A stretch of DNA of 6,803 nucleotides from Desulfovibrionales bacterium GWA2_65_9 (GTDB lineage Bacteria; Desulfobacterota; Desulfovibrionia; Desulfovibrionales; Desulfovibrionaceae). Of the stretch, positions 1 to 6,229 are shown in pieces. The stretch covers positions 12,293-19,095 of the forward strand of contig MGTN01000173.1 in the NCBI GenBank assembly GCA_001799475.1. Reading direction: 5' to 3'. The notes beneath the pieces were generated by a model. The model made no database searches. It was not told the origin of the DNA and saw nothing but the letters and a program-made list of their open reading frames with translations. The position numbers and the translations under genes were made by a program. How positions within the stretch are numbered: the first letter of the stretch is position 1; each line of letters opens with the position of its first letter.

Positions 1-1450
1 GGTAGGTGGACTGGATGGGCTTCTTGCCGAAGCGCAGGTGCGACACGGTGATGCCGCCGGATTTCTTGGAGTCGTAGGCGAAGTAGCCCTGGGCAAACAG
101 CGGCGTGTTGTCGCCGATGATCTTGATGGCGCTCTTGTTGGCGCCGACGGTGCCGTCGGAGCCCAGGCCCCAGAACTTGCACTGCACGGTGCCCTTGGGC
201 GTGGTGCCGAGCGCCGGGCCCACCGGGAGCGAGGTCTTGGTGACGTCGTCCTCGATGCCCACGACGAAGTGGTTCTTGGGGTTGGCCTTGGCCATGTTCT
301 TGAACACGGCCATGACCATGTTCGGGCGGAATTCCTTGGAGCCCAGGCCGTAGCGGCCGCCGACGATCTGCGGCATGGCCTTGCCGCGTTCGCCCTTCCT
401 CTCGACGAAGGCGGTGCAGATGTCGAGATACAGCGGATCGCCCAGGGCGCCGGGCTCCTTGGTGCGGTCGAGCACAGTGAGCTTCTGCACGGTTTTGGGC
501 AGCACGGCGAAGAACGATGCGGCGTCGAAGGGCCGGTACAGGCGGACCTTAATGAGGCCGACCTTCTTGCCCTTGGCCAGCATCAGGTTGATGACTTCCT
601 GCACGGTCTCGCAGCCCGAGCCCATGGCCACGATGATCTCGGTGGCGTCAGGCGCGCCCACGTAGTCAAAGGGCTTGTACTTGCGGCCTGTGAGCTTGCC
701 GACCTTTTTCATGGCCTCTTTCACGATGCCGGGAACCGCGTTGTAGTAGGAGTTGGAACGCTCGCGGCCCTGGAAGTAGATGTCCGGGTTCTGGGCCGTG
801 CCGCGTAGCGCCGGGTGCTCGGGATTCATGGCTTTCTTGCGGAATTCGGCGATCTTCTCGTGGTTGACGAGCTTCGCCATGTCCGCCTGGTCGATGACCT
901 CGATCTTCTGGATCTCGTGCGAGGTTCTAAAGCCGTCGAAGAGGTGCATGAAGGGCACGCTGGACTCGATGGCGGACAGGTGGGCCACCAGAGCCAGGTC
1001 CATGCACTCCTGCACCGAGGAGGAGGCCAGCATGGCGAAGCCGGTCTGACGGCAGGCCATGACGTCCTGGTGGTCGCCGAAGATGGACAGGGCGTGGGCC
1101 GCGAGAGCGCGGGCCGTGACATGGAAGACGCCGGGTAGAAGTTCGCCCGCGATTTTGTACATGTTCGGGATCATCAGGAGCAAACCCTGGGAGCAGGTGA
1201 AGGTCGTGGTCAGCGCTCCTGCGGATAGCGCGCCGTGGACGGCACCCGCTGCACCTGCCTCGGACTGCATCTGGCGGATGTTCACCACCTGTCCGAAAAT
1301 GTTTTTTTGGCCTTTGGCGGCCCATTCGTCGGCGATCTCGCCCATGGTGGAGGAAGGCGTGATCGGATAGATGGCCGCTGCCTCACTCATGGCATAGGCC
1401 ACATGCGCGGTGGCCGAGTTGCCGTCCATTGTCTTCATTTTTTTTGCCAT
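1..1450 (-). CDS. Pyruvate:ferredoxin (flavodoxin) oxidoreductase, N-terminal part (C-terminus beyond left edge)
   Basis: This enzyme oxidatively decarboxylates pyruvate with CoA to acetyl-CoA and CO2 in the cytoplasm, passing electrons to ferredoxin or flavodoxin. Only 483 codons are present; the family is about 1,170-1,230 residues. The visible part covers the thiamine-diphosphate-related domain I (about residues 2-258), domain II (about 259-415) and the start of domain III. Motifs include YPITPSST (28-35), QMQSEAGAAGA (60-70) and HVTARA (110-115), followed by SIFGDHQD, DIYFQGRE, DRTKEPG, GSDGTVGANK and, at the edge, GGITVSHLRFG. With the start at 1450, Pro29, Thr31, Glu64 and Arg114 carry the same numbers as in the D. 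africanus enzyme as I remember it. That, plus a GAGGG ribosome site 8 nt upstream, favours 1450 over the ATG at 1456, which lies only 2 nt from the site. The [4Fe-4S] cluster domains are off-window. The symbol could be por or nifJ; sequence alone does not decide. Confidence 0.96.
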   Translation of the reverse strand, partial: MAKKMKTMDGNSATAHVAYAMSEAAAIYPITPSSTMGEIADEWAAKGQKNIFGQVVNIRQMQSEAGAAGAVHGALSAGALTTTFTCSQGLLLMIPNMYKIAGELLPGVFHVTARALAAHALSIFGDHQDVMACRQTGFAMLASSSVQECMDLALVAHLSAIESSVPFMHLFDGFRTSHEIQKIEVIDQADMAKLVNHEKIAEFRKKAMNPEHPALRGTAQNPDIYFQGRERSNSYYNAVPGIVKEAMKKVGKLTGRKYKPFDYVGAPDATEIIVAMGSGCETVQEVINLMLAKGKKVGLIKVRLYRPFDAASFFAVLPKTVQKLTVLDRTKEPGALGDPLYLDICTAFVERKGERGKAMPQIVGGRYGLGSKEFRPNMVMAVFKNMAKANPKNHFVVGIEDDVTKTSLPVGPALGTTPKGTVQCKFWGLGSDGTVGANKSAIKIIGDNTPLFAQGYFAYDSKKSGGITVSHLRFGKKPIQSTY

Positions 1451-1458
1451 GCTCATTT

Positions 1459-1463
1459 CCCTC
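1459..1463 (-). promoter_or_regulatory. Ribosome binding site of the PFOR gene
   Basis: Read on the minus strand, GAGGG inside a GAGAGAGGG run lies 8 nt before the ATG at 1450 and only 2 nt before the ATG at 1456. The spacing selects the inner ATG, giving an N-terminus of MAKKMKTMDG. Confidence 0.7.
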
Positions 1464-1532
1464 TCTCTGGTGATGTGAAGGTTTGGGCGGTTGGTAGCGT
1501 GCTCCAGGAACTAGATCAAAATGGAAGACTTG

Positions 1533-1547
1533 GCAACTTGTGTGCCA
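1533..1547 (-). promoter_or_regulatory. Sigma-54 (RpoN) -24/-12 promoter driving PFOR
   Basis: On the minus strand the sequence reads TGGCAC-ACAAG-TTGC. This matches the RpoN consensus TGGCAC-N5-TTGC at every defined base. The invariant GG of the -24 element is at 1546-1545 and the invariant GC of the -12 element at 1534-1533. Transcription would start near 1521, leaving a leader of about 70 nt before the PFOR ATG. A promoter of this class needs a bacterial enhancer-binding protein, normally bound 80-200 bp upstream. The dyad cluster at 1640-1720 lies in that range. From memory, PFOR of D. vulgaris Hildenborough sits in a lactate-use cluster under a sigma-54-dependent activator, which would agree; I cannot check that here. 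Confidence 0.75.
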
Positions 1548-1568
1548 AAAGGAACGTGCATAATTTTG

Positions 1569-1582
1569 GCATAACAATACGC
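1569..1582. promoter_or_regulatory. Imperfect AT-rich palindrome upstream of the sigma-54 promoter
   Basis: GCATA-ACAA-TACGC is an imperfect dyad with one mismatch in 5-bp arms. It lies in an AT-rich stretch of an otherwise GC-rich genome, about 50-60 bp upstream of the predicted PFOR transcription start. It could be a bending or regulator site. The evidence is composition and symmetry only. Confidence 0.25.
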
Positions 1583-1639
1583 ATGGTTGGAGAGTCTTCC
1601 GTGCAAAAACCAGCCTGATTGCGCCGATTCCGTCCGAAA

Positions 1640-1720
1640 ATTCGGCCAGGCCCAGTGGGCGCGCGAGGCAGGCCTGGAGCGGATTTGCGGGCCGAATCCG
1701 GCCAGTCTGGTCCTTCAGAC
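1640..1720. repeat. Cluster of overlapping inverted repeats in the divergent intergenic region
   Basis: Several dyads can be read directly. ATTCGGCC (1640-1647) pairs with GGCCGAAT (1690-1697), and CCAGGCC (1646-1652) pairs with GGCCTGG (1671-1677). CGGATT (1680-1685) pairs with AATCCG (1695-1700). GGCCG-AATC-CGGCC forms a tight hairpin (1690-1703), and GTCTG (1705-1709) pairs with CAGAC (1716-1720). Some of these exclude one another. No U-run follows, so an intrinsic terminator is unlikely. The cluster is about 120-200 bp upstream of the predicted PFOR start, where enhancer-binding proteins bind. It also precedes the SulP gene, so it could instead be a structured leader if that promoter is further upstream. 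The remaining intergenic sequence shows no credible gene and no clear sigma-70 promoter toward SulP. Confidence 0.4.
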
Positions 1721-1800
1721 AAGTTTGCTCTGGCATCCGGGCTTTTCCTGGGCTACGTAACATGCAGATTGGGAAATGCCGCAAACCTGACGGGAGCCCC

Positions 1801-3639
1801 ATGGACCAGTGTGAACTCACCCCGCCCCAAGGGGCCTGGAGCAAGACGGCGGATCGGTTGCTCGTCCAGTTGATCGGGCTTTTGCCGTTCCTCTCCTGGT
1901 GGCCCCGGGTGAACAGGCGGACGCTCAAGGCCGACCTCTGGGCCGGACTCACGGGCGCGGTCATCGTGCTGCCCCAGGGCGTGGCCTTCGCGGCCATCGC
2001 CGGGCTGCCGCCGGTTTACGGCCTGTATGCGGCCATGGTGCCGGTGGTCATCGCCGCGCTGTTCGGCTCGTCCTATCATCTGGTGTCCGGCCCCACCACG
2101 GCCATCTCGCTCGTGATCTTCGCCAACCTGAGCCACCTCGCCCCGCCAGGCAGCCCGGACTTCATCCGGCTGGTCCTGGCGCTGACCTTTCTGGCCGGGT
2201 GCTTCCAGATCGGCCTTGGCCTGGCGCGCATGGGCGCGGTGGTGAACTTCGTCTCGCACTCTGTGGTCATCGGCTTCACCGCCGGGGCGGCCATCCTCAT
2301 CGTCACCAGCCAGCTGGGGGCCTTCTTCGGGCTCACCCTGCCCCGCGGGGGCAGCTTCCTGTCCACTTGGGCGAACCTGCTGCACCAGCTACCCCAGATC
2401 AACGTCCACTCGGTGGTCATGGGGCTGGCGAGCATGCTCATCGCCCTGGTCATCCTGCGGCTCAACCCGAGGCTGCCGAAGTTCCTCCTGGCGCTCATCG
2501 CCATCAGCCTGCTCAACCATGCCCTTGAGGGGGGCATCCACCAGGTGCGGGTGGTGGGGGCGCTGCCCTCGGGCCTGCCGCCCTTCTCCCCGCCTGTGTT
2601 CGACCTGGACGAGCTGCGCCTGCTTGTGCCCGGCGCCTTGGCCATCGCCATGCTCGGCTTGGCCGAGGCCGTGAGCATCGCCCGGGCCGTGGCCGCGCGC
2701 TCCGAGCAGATGATCGACAACAGCCGGGAGTTTGTGGGCCAGGGGCTGGCCAACATCCTGGGCAGCATGTTCTCGGCCTATGCCTCCTCGGGCTCGTTCA
2801 CGCGCACGGGCGTGAACTTCGAGGCCGGGGCCAAAACTCCGCTGGCGGCGGTGTTCTCGGCGCTGCTGCTGTCCTGCATTCTGCTCCTGGTGGCCCCGCT
2901 CACGGCCTATCTGCCCGTGCCCGCCATGGCCGGCGTCATCCTGCTGGTGGCAGCCAACCTGGTGGACCTGCGCGGCCTGCGCCATGTGGTGCGCACGGAC
3001 AGGAGCGAGGCTGCGGTGCTGGGCGTGACCTTCCTCTCGACCCTGTTTCTGCAGTTGGAGTTCGCCATCTTTTCCGGCGTGCTGCTCTCGCTTCTCATGT
3101 ACCTCAAGCGCACCTCGCACCCCAACTTCACCATCCTGGCCCCGGACCAGAAGAACCCGCTCCGTCCGCTGGTGAACGTGCTGCGCAAGGAGCTGCCGGA
3201 ATGCCCGCAGCTCAAGATTCTGCGTCTGGACGGGAGCATCTTCTTCGGTGCGGTGAACCACATCTCCGAGGAGCTGCACCGGGTCATGCGCGAGTTCCCG
3301 GAGCAGTGCCACATCCTCATCGTGGGCGGCGGCATCAACTTCGTGGACGCAGGCGGCTGCCACATGCTCTTCCAGGAGGCGCACAGGCTCCGCCTCGCAG
3401 GGCGCGAGATGTTCTTCTGCTCGCTCAAGACCGAGGTCATGGAGGTGCTCATGCGCGGGGGGTGTCTGCACCGGCTGGGCGAGGGCAACCTGTTCGCGTC
3501 CGAGGCCGAGGCCATCGCGCACATCGTGCCGCGGCTCGACCCGGAGCGCTGCGCCTGCTGCTCGGCCAGGGTGTTCCGCGAGTGCGCGTTCATGCCCGGC
3601 GGGGCAGAGCACGACCCCCTGTTGCTCATGCCCCGCTGA
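1801..3639 (+). CDS. SulP-family inorganic anion (probable sulfate) permease with STAS domain
   Basis: This is an inner-membrane anion transporter of the SulP/SLC26 family; in a sulfate reducer, sulfate import is the likely role, but substrate cannot be read from sequence. From this start it has 612 residues, a normal length. Hydrophobic helices fill about 45-435. Family motifs are PQGVAFA (58-64), GLPPVYGLY (68-76), SGPTT (96-100), a TM8-type LGLAEAVSIARA with Glu289, and GSFTRTGVNFEAG (331-343). The cytoplasmic STAS domain spans about 470-580. At the site of the phosphorylated serine of SpoIIAA-type STAS domains it reads DAGG (516-519), so no phosphoacceptor is present. A tail with Cys584, 586, 587 and 595 follows. 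Start 1801 has GGGAG 4 nt upstream; an in-frame ATG at 1762 would add 13 unconserved residues and has no good ribosome site. The gene is divergent from PFOR. Bicarbonate or another anion is an alternative substrate. Confidence 0.92.
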   Translation: MDQCELTPPQGAWSKTADRLLVQLIGLLPFLSWWPRVNRRTLKADLWAGLTGAVIVLPQGVAFAAIAGLPPVYGLYAAMVPVVIAALFGSSYHLVSGPTTAISLVIFANLSHLAPPGSPDFIRLVLALTFLAGCFQIGLGLARMGAVVNFVSHSVVIGFTAGAAILIVTSQLGAFFGLTLPRGGSFLSTWANLLHQLPQINVHSVVMGLASMLIALVILRLNPRLPKFLLALIAISLLNHALEGGIHQVRVVGALPSGLPPFSPPVFDLDELRLLVPGALAIAMLGLAEAVSIARAVAARSEQMIDNSREFVGQGLANILGSMFSAYASSGSFTRTGVNFEAGAKTPLAAVFSALLLSCILLLVAPLTAYLPVPAMAGVILLVAANLVDLRGLRHVVRTDRSEAAVLGVTFLSTLFLQLEFAIFSGVLLSLLMYLKRTSHPNFTILAPDQKNPLRPLVNVLRKELPECPQLKILRLDGSIFFGAVNHISEELHRVMREFPEQCHILIVGGGINFVDAGGCHMLFQEAHRLRLAGREMFFCSLKTEVMEVLMRGGCLHRLGEGNLFASEAEAIAHIVPRLDPERCACCSARVFRECAFMPGGAEHDPLLLMPR

Positions 3640-4267
3640 ACAGCCTCCAGGCGTCGCGCACGAAGAGTGCCGCGTAGAAAAGCAGCATCACGCCAAGCCC
3701 CCGCATCACCCAGCCATAGCCCCGGCTGCCCAGCACCGGCCCGCAGCGCCAGGTGAGGAGCGCCACGCCGAACTTGGCCGAGACGATGGTCAGCGAGAAG
3801 GCCCCCAGAAACGAGGCCAGGGTGAGCCAGCCGAGGCCCAGTGACTGGAGCGCCAGGGGTGCGCCCACGGTCATCCAGAACAGGTACGGGCCGGGGTTGA
3901 GGAAGTTCGCCAGCACGCCCTTGCGGATGCTGTCCGGCCCCTTGGCCGGGGGCGCGTCGCCGGGGCTGCTTCCGGGCGGCCGCCAGCGCAGGCAGCCAAG
4001 AGCGCAGTGGAGCAGGAAGGCCGAGCCGCAGAGGGTCAGGGTGCCGAGGATGGGGCCGTGCCCGGCGGCGCTTTTGGTCAGCAGGACGGCCGCGAGCACG
4101 ATGGGCGTGTCCGTGAGCAGGGGTGCCAGCGCCACCTTGCCGCCCTCGCGCGGGCCGTGGGCCATGGTCTGGGCGAGGACCAGGGCCAGGAGCGGTCCGG
4201 GGGTGACGCCTGCGGAGAGTCCGAAGGCCATGCCCGAGAGGGCAGCCGTGGCCGCGCTGGTGATCAT
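3626..4267 (-). CDS. LysE/RhtB-family exporter (amino-acid exporter-like membrane protein)
   Basis: This 213-residue, strongly hydrophobic protein has the size and roughly six membrane segments of LysE-superfamily exporters, which expel amino acids or similar small molecules across the inner membrane. Diagnostic features are the N-terminal GVTPGP (20-25), a cytoplasmic-loop GPREGGKVAL (38-47), a central hydrophilic, Pro-rich linker (about 95-115), and NFLNPGPYLFW (121-131), corresponding to the family's NPKxxLFW segment. Substrate cannot be assigned. The start lies 10 bp after the stop of the upstream PAS-GGDEF-EAL gene and has no strong Shine-Dalgarno sequence, so translational coupling within an operon is likely. 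Its stop codon lies inside the 3' end of the convergent SulP gene, a 14-bp tail-to-tail overlap. An in-frame ATG 12 codons in is possible but would leave an unusually short lead to the TPGP motif. Confidence 0.83.
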   Translation of the reverse strand: MITSAATAALSGMAFGLSAGVTPGPLLALVLAQTMAHGPREGGKVALAPLLTDTPIVLAAVLLTKSAAGHGPILGTLTLCGSAFLLHCALGCLRWRPPGSSPGDAPPAKGPDSIRKGVLANFLNPGPYLFWMTVGAPLALQSLGLGWLTLASFLGAFSLTIVSAKFGVALLTWRCGPVLGSRGYGWVMRGLGVMLLFYAALFVRDAWRLFSGA

Positions 4268-4277
4268 TGCCGGGCGT

Positions 4278-6047
4278 TCAGGAGCCGATGGCTTCGGACA
4301 TGAAGGTCTGCAAGAAGGCCTCGGCGCGCTCCTCGGACAGGGGCCGGGAGAACAGGTAGCCCTGGAAGTACTCGCAGCCCAGGCCGGTCAGGATGTCGTG
4401 CTGGTTGGCGTTCTCCACGCCCTCGGCCACCACGTCCATGCGCAGGCTGGTGGCCAGTTGGATGATGGCGCGCACGATCTCCAGGTTGTCCTTGCCGGTC
4501 TCCAGCATGCGCACGAAGGAGAGGTCGATCTTCAGGTGGTCGAGCGGCAGCCGCGTCAGGTAGGCCAGGGACGAATACCCGGTGCCGAAGTCGTCCACGG
4601 AAAAGCTCACGCCCATGTCGCGCAGTTCGTGCAGCTTGGAGAGCACCGAGGAACCGCTCTGCATGAGCGCCGCCTCGGTCACCTCCAGCTTGAGGTTTTT
4701 GGCGGGCAGGCGGGTGTCTTGCAAAATCTCGCGCATGCGCGGCAGGAAGTCGGTCTTGGGCACCTGCTGGGGCGAGAGGTTCACGGACATCATGGCGTCT
4801 TCCATGTGCGGATAGCGTTCGCGCCATTTGGTCAGGATGCGGCTGGCCTCGCGCAGGGCCCAGTAGCCGATCTCGACCACCTTGCCGGAGTCTTCGGCCA
4901 CGGGGATGAACTCGCCGGGCATGATGAGCCCGCGTTCCGGGTGCCGCCAGCGGGCCAGGGCCTCGAAGCCGAAGAGCTGGCGGTTCTTGCCCAGCTGCAG
5001 GATGGGCTGGAATTCCAGGAAGAACTCGCCCCGGGCCAGCCCCCGGTCCATGTCGTTTTCCAGGCGCACCACGTTCAAGGTTTGGCGCAGCAGCGACTGG
5101 GTGAAGCTCTTGATGCGGTTGCGGCCCTGGGCCTTGGCGTGGTGCATGGCCAAGTTGGCGTTGCGCAGGGCCTCCTCGGCGCTGCCTGCCAGGTCCTGTC
5201 CTAGGGCCAGGCCGATGCTGGCGGTGACATTGATTTCATCGCTCCCCACCACAAAGGGTTCGGCCAGGGACTGGCGGATGCGCTTGATGGCCTGGATGGG
5301 GCGCTTGTAGCTGTCGAATTCCTCCATGAGCACCACAAACTCGTCGCTGCCGAGGCGGGCCACGGTGTCCAGTTCGCGCACGCTTGCGCGCAGGCGGTGG
5401 GCCACGTCCACGAGCACTGCGTCGCCTGTGGTGTGGCCCAGGGTGTCGTTGATGTTCTTGAAGCGGTCCAGGTCGATGTAGATGATGGCGTGGCGGTAGT
5501 CGGCGCGCCTCTTGGCGCGTTGCAGGGCGATGCCGATGCGTTCCAGGCACATGGTCCGGTTGGCGATGCCCGTGAGCGGGTCCTGCTGGGTCAGGTGACG
5601 CAGGCGCGTCTCCATGATCTTGCGCTCGCTGCGGTCCTGGAACATGCAGGCGCAGAGGCCGGGCTCGACCTGGAAGCAGTGCATCTCAAAGGCCCCGGCG
5701 ATGTTCTGGTCGCGGTACTCCAACTGCTCGATGTGACAGGTCAGACCATTGGCGCAGACCTCGCGGAAGCGTTCCGGGACCTCGGTATGCGCGAGGCCGG
5801 GGAAGGCCTGCTCCAGGGGCAGTCCGAGCAGGCGGTGGTTGTCCACGTGCAGGAGCTTGTCCGCAGCGGGGTTGGCTCCGGTGAAGATGAGCCGTTTGTC
5901 TTTTTCCAAACGGAAGAGGTGGATGCCCATGGGCGAGGACTTGAGGAGATTCTGGTAGCGGCGCTCTGCGCCTCTGCTGGTCGGAGGGATCTTTTTGCTC
6001 GTAAGTGGCTCGATGCTGGCCGCTTTGGGGGGTCGCTTGGCTGCCAT
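4278..6047 (-). CDS. PAS-GGDEF-EAL cyclic-di-GMP turnover protein
   Basis: This 589-residue soluble signalling protein has no membrane segment. Residues about 27-143 form a PAS sensor domain (starting RRYQNLLKSSPMGI, ending in an S-box-like FQDRSERK). A GGDEF domain follows (about 150-315): DPLTGIANR (156-164), DLDRFKNIND (192-201), then RLGSDEF (231-237). The signature is GSDEF instead of GGDEF, so cyclase activity is doubtful. The product-inhibition I-site RELD (224-227) is intact at the correct spacing. The EAL domain (about 325-585) keeps every catalytic landmark: EALAR (362-366), Asn423 in VNLSP, Glu455 in LEVTE, DDFGTG (485-490), Lys506 in LKID, Glu542 in AEGVE and Gln562. It is therefore likely an active c-di-GMP phosphodiesterase whose GGDEF domain may bind GTP or c-di-GMP as regulator. 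It is probably co-transcribed with the LysE gene downstream. The start at 6047 has only a weak GGAA-type ribosome site. Confidence 0.95.
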   Translation of the reverse strand: MAAKRPPKAASIEPLTSKKIPPTSRGAERRYQNLLKSSPMGIHLFRLEKDKRLIFTGANPAADKLLHVDNHRLLGLPLEQAFPGLAHTEVPERFREVCANGLTCHIEQLEYRDQNIAGAFEMHCFQVEPGLCACMFQDRSERKIMETRLRHLTQQDPLTGIANRTMCLERIGIALQRAKRRADYRHAIIYIDLDRFKNINDTLGHTTGDAVLVDVAHRLRASVRELDTVARLGSDEFVVLMEEFDSYKRPIQAIKRIRQSLAEPFVVGSDEINVTASIGLALGQDLAGSAEEALRNANLAMHHAKAQGRNRIKSFTQSLLRQTLNVVRLENDMDRGLARGEFFLEFQPILQLGKNRQLFGFEALARWRHPERGLIMPGEFIPVAEDSGKVVEIGYWALREASRILTKWRERYPHMEDAMMSVNLSPQQVPKTDFLPRMREILQDTRLPAKNLKLEVTEAALMQSGSSVLSKLHELRDMGVSFSVDDFGTGYSSLAYLTRLPLDHLKIDLSFVRMLETGKDNLEIVRAIIQLATSLRMDVVAEGVENANQHDILTGLGCEYFQGYLFSRPLSEERAEAFLQTFMSEAIGS

Positions 6048-6131
6048 GATGTTCCGTTGGTTCAGAGTCCGAGGAAACTGCTAAAAATATAGCACCGTCA
6101 AGGTGAAATGGGAAGTGGGGAGAGGCGGATA

Positions 6132-6153
6132 TGCGTAGCCGCCACTTTACGCA
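6132..6153. repeat. Perfect inverted repeat TGCGTA-N10-TACGCA
   Basis: Six-base arms at 6132-6137 and 6148-6153 are perfect complements with a 10-nt GC-rich spacer. The position between two divergent genes suits a transcription-factor site. A small cruciform or RNA hairpin, or chance, is equally possible. Confidence 0.35.
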
Positions 6154-6218
6154 GATGCGGGGCCCATGCTAGCAAATACTTGATTTGAAAACAGGCCTGA
6201 AGTCAAAGAGAACGGCAT

Positions 6219-6223
6219 GGAGG
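6219..6223 (+). promoter_or_regulatory. Ribosome binding site of mscL
   Basis: GGAGG lies 6 nt before the ATG at 6230. This selects 6230 over the in-frame ATG at 6185, which has no ribosome site and would add 15 residues not found in MscL proteins. Confidence 0.85.
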
Positions 6224-6229
6224 TTCAGG

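Larger units (their letters stand above)
6048..6229. promoter_or_regulatory. Divergent intergenic region between the c-di-GMP gene and mscL
   Basis: This 182-bp stretch has no credible gene. It is more AT-rich near both gene starts than the flanking coding DNA. On the minus strand TATATT (6091-6086) is a possible -10 element for the c-di-GMP gene, but no good -35 lies at the right distance. It falls inside the small dyad TGCTA-AAAATA-TAGCA (6079-6094). Toward mscL I see no strong sigma-70 promoter; TTTACG (6146-6151) is the best -35-like hexamer and its -10 partner is poor. Confidence 0.4.

Noticed and set aside
38..808. Plus-strand open frame of 256 codons opposite PFOR
   Set aside because: It is antisense to the well-conserved PFOR frame, has Gly/Ala/His/Asp/Val-rich low-complexity composition typical of the complement of GC-rich coding DNA, and matches no family I recognise.
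1705..1720. GTCTG-N6-CAGAC hairpin as an intrinsic terminator
   Set aside because: The stem is only 5 bp and no T-run follows on either strand.
1762..1800. Upstream ATG of the SulP gene as the true start
   Set aside because: It lacks a Shine-Dalgarno sequence and adds 13 residues without family character; ATG 1801 has GGGAG just upstream. The choice is not certain.
1383..1997. Minus-strand open frame of 204 codons across the PFOR-SulP intergenic region
   Set aside because: It overlaps the starts of both real genes in other frames, has no recognisable domain, and would cover the sigma-54 promoter.
2389..3612. Minus-strand open frame of 407 codons opposite the SulP gene
   Set aside because: His/Gln/Arg/Glu-rich shadow of a clear transporter; the plus-strand frame has all SulP and STAS motifs.
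3753..5204. Plus-strand open frame of 483 codons opposite the LysE and EAL genes
   Set aside because: It spans two real genes on the other strand, including their junction, and is Gln/Ala/Gly/His-rich; a GC-driven shadow.
5397..6092. Plus-strand open frame of 231 codons opposite the PAS-GGDEF region
   Set aside because: Antisense to conserved PAS and GGDEF motifs, with biased composition and no domain signature.
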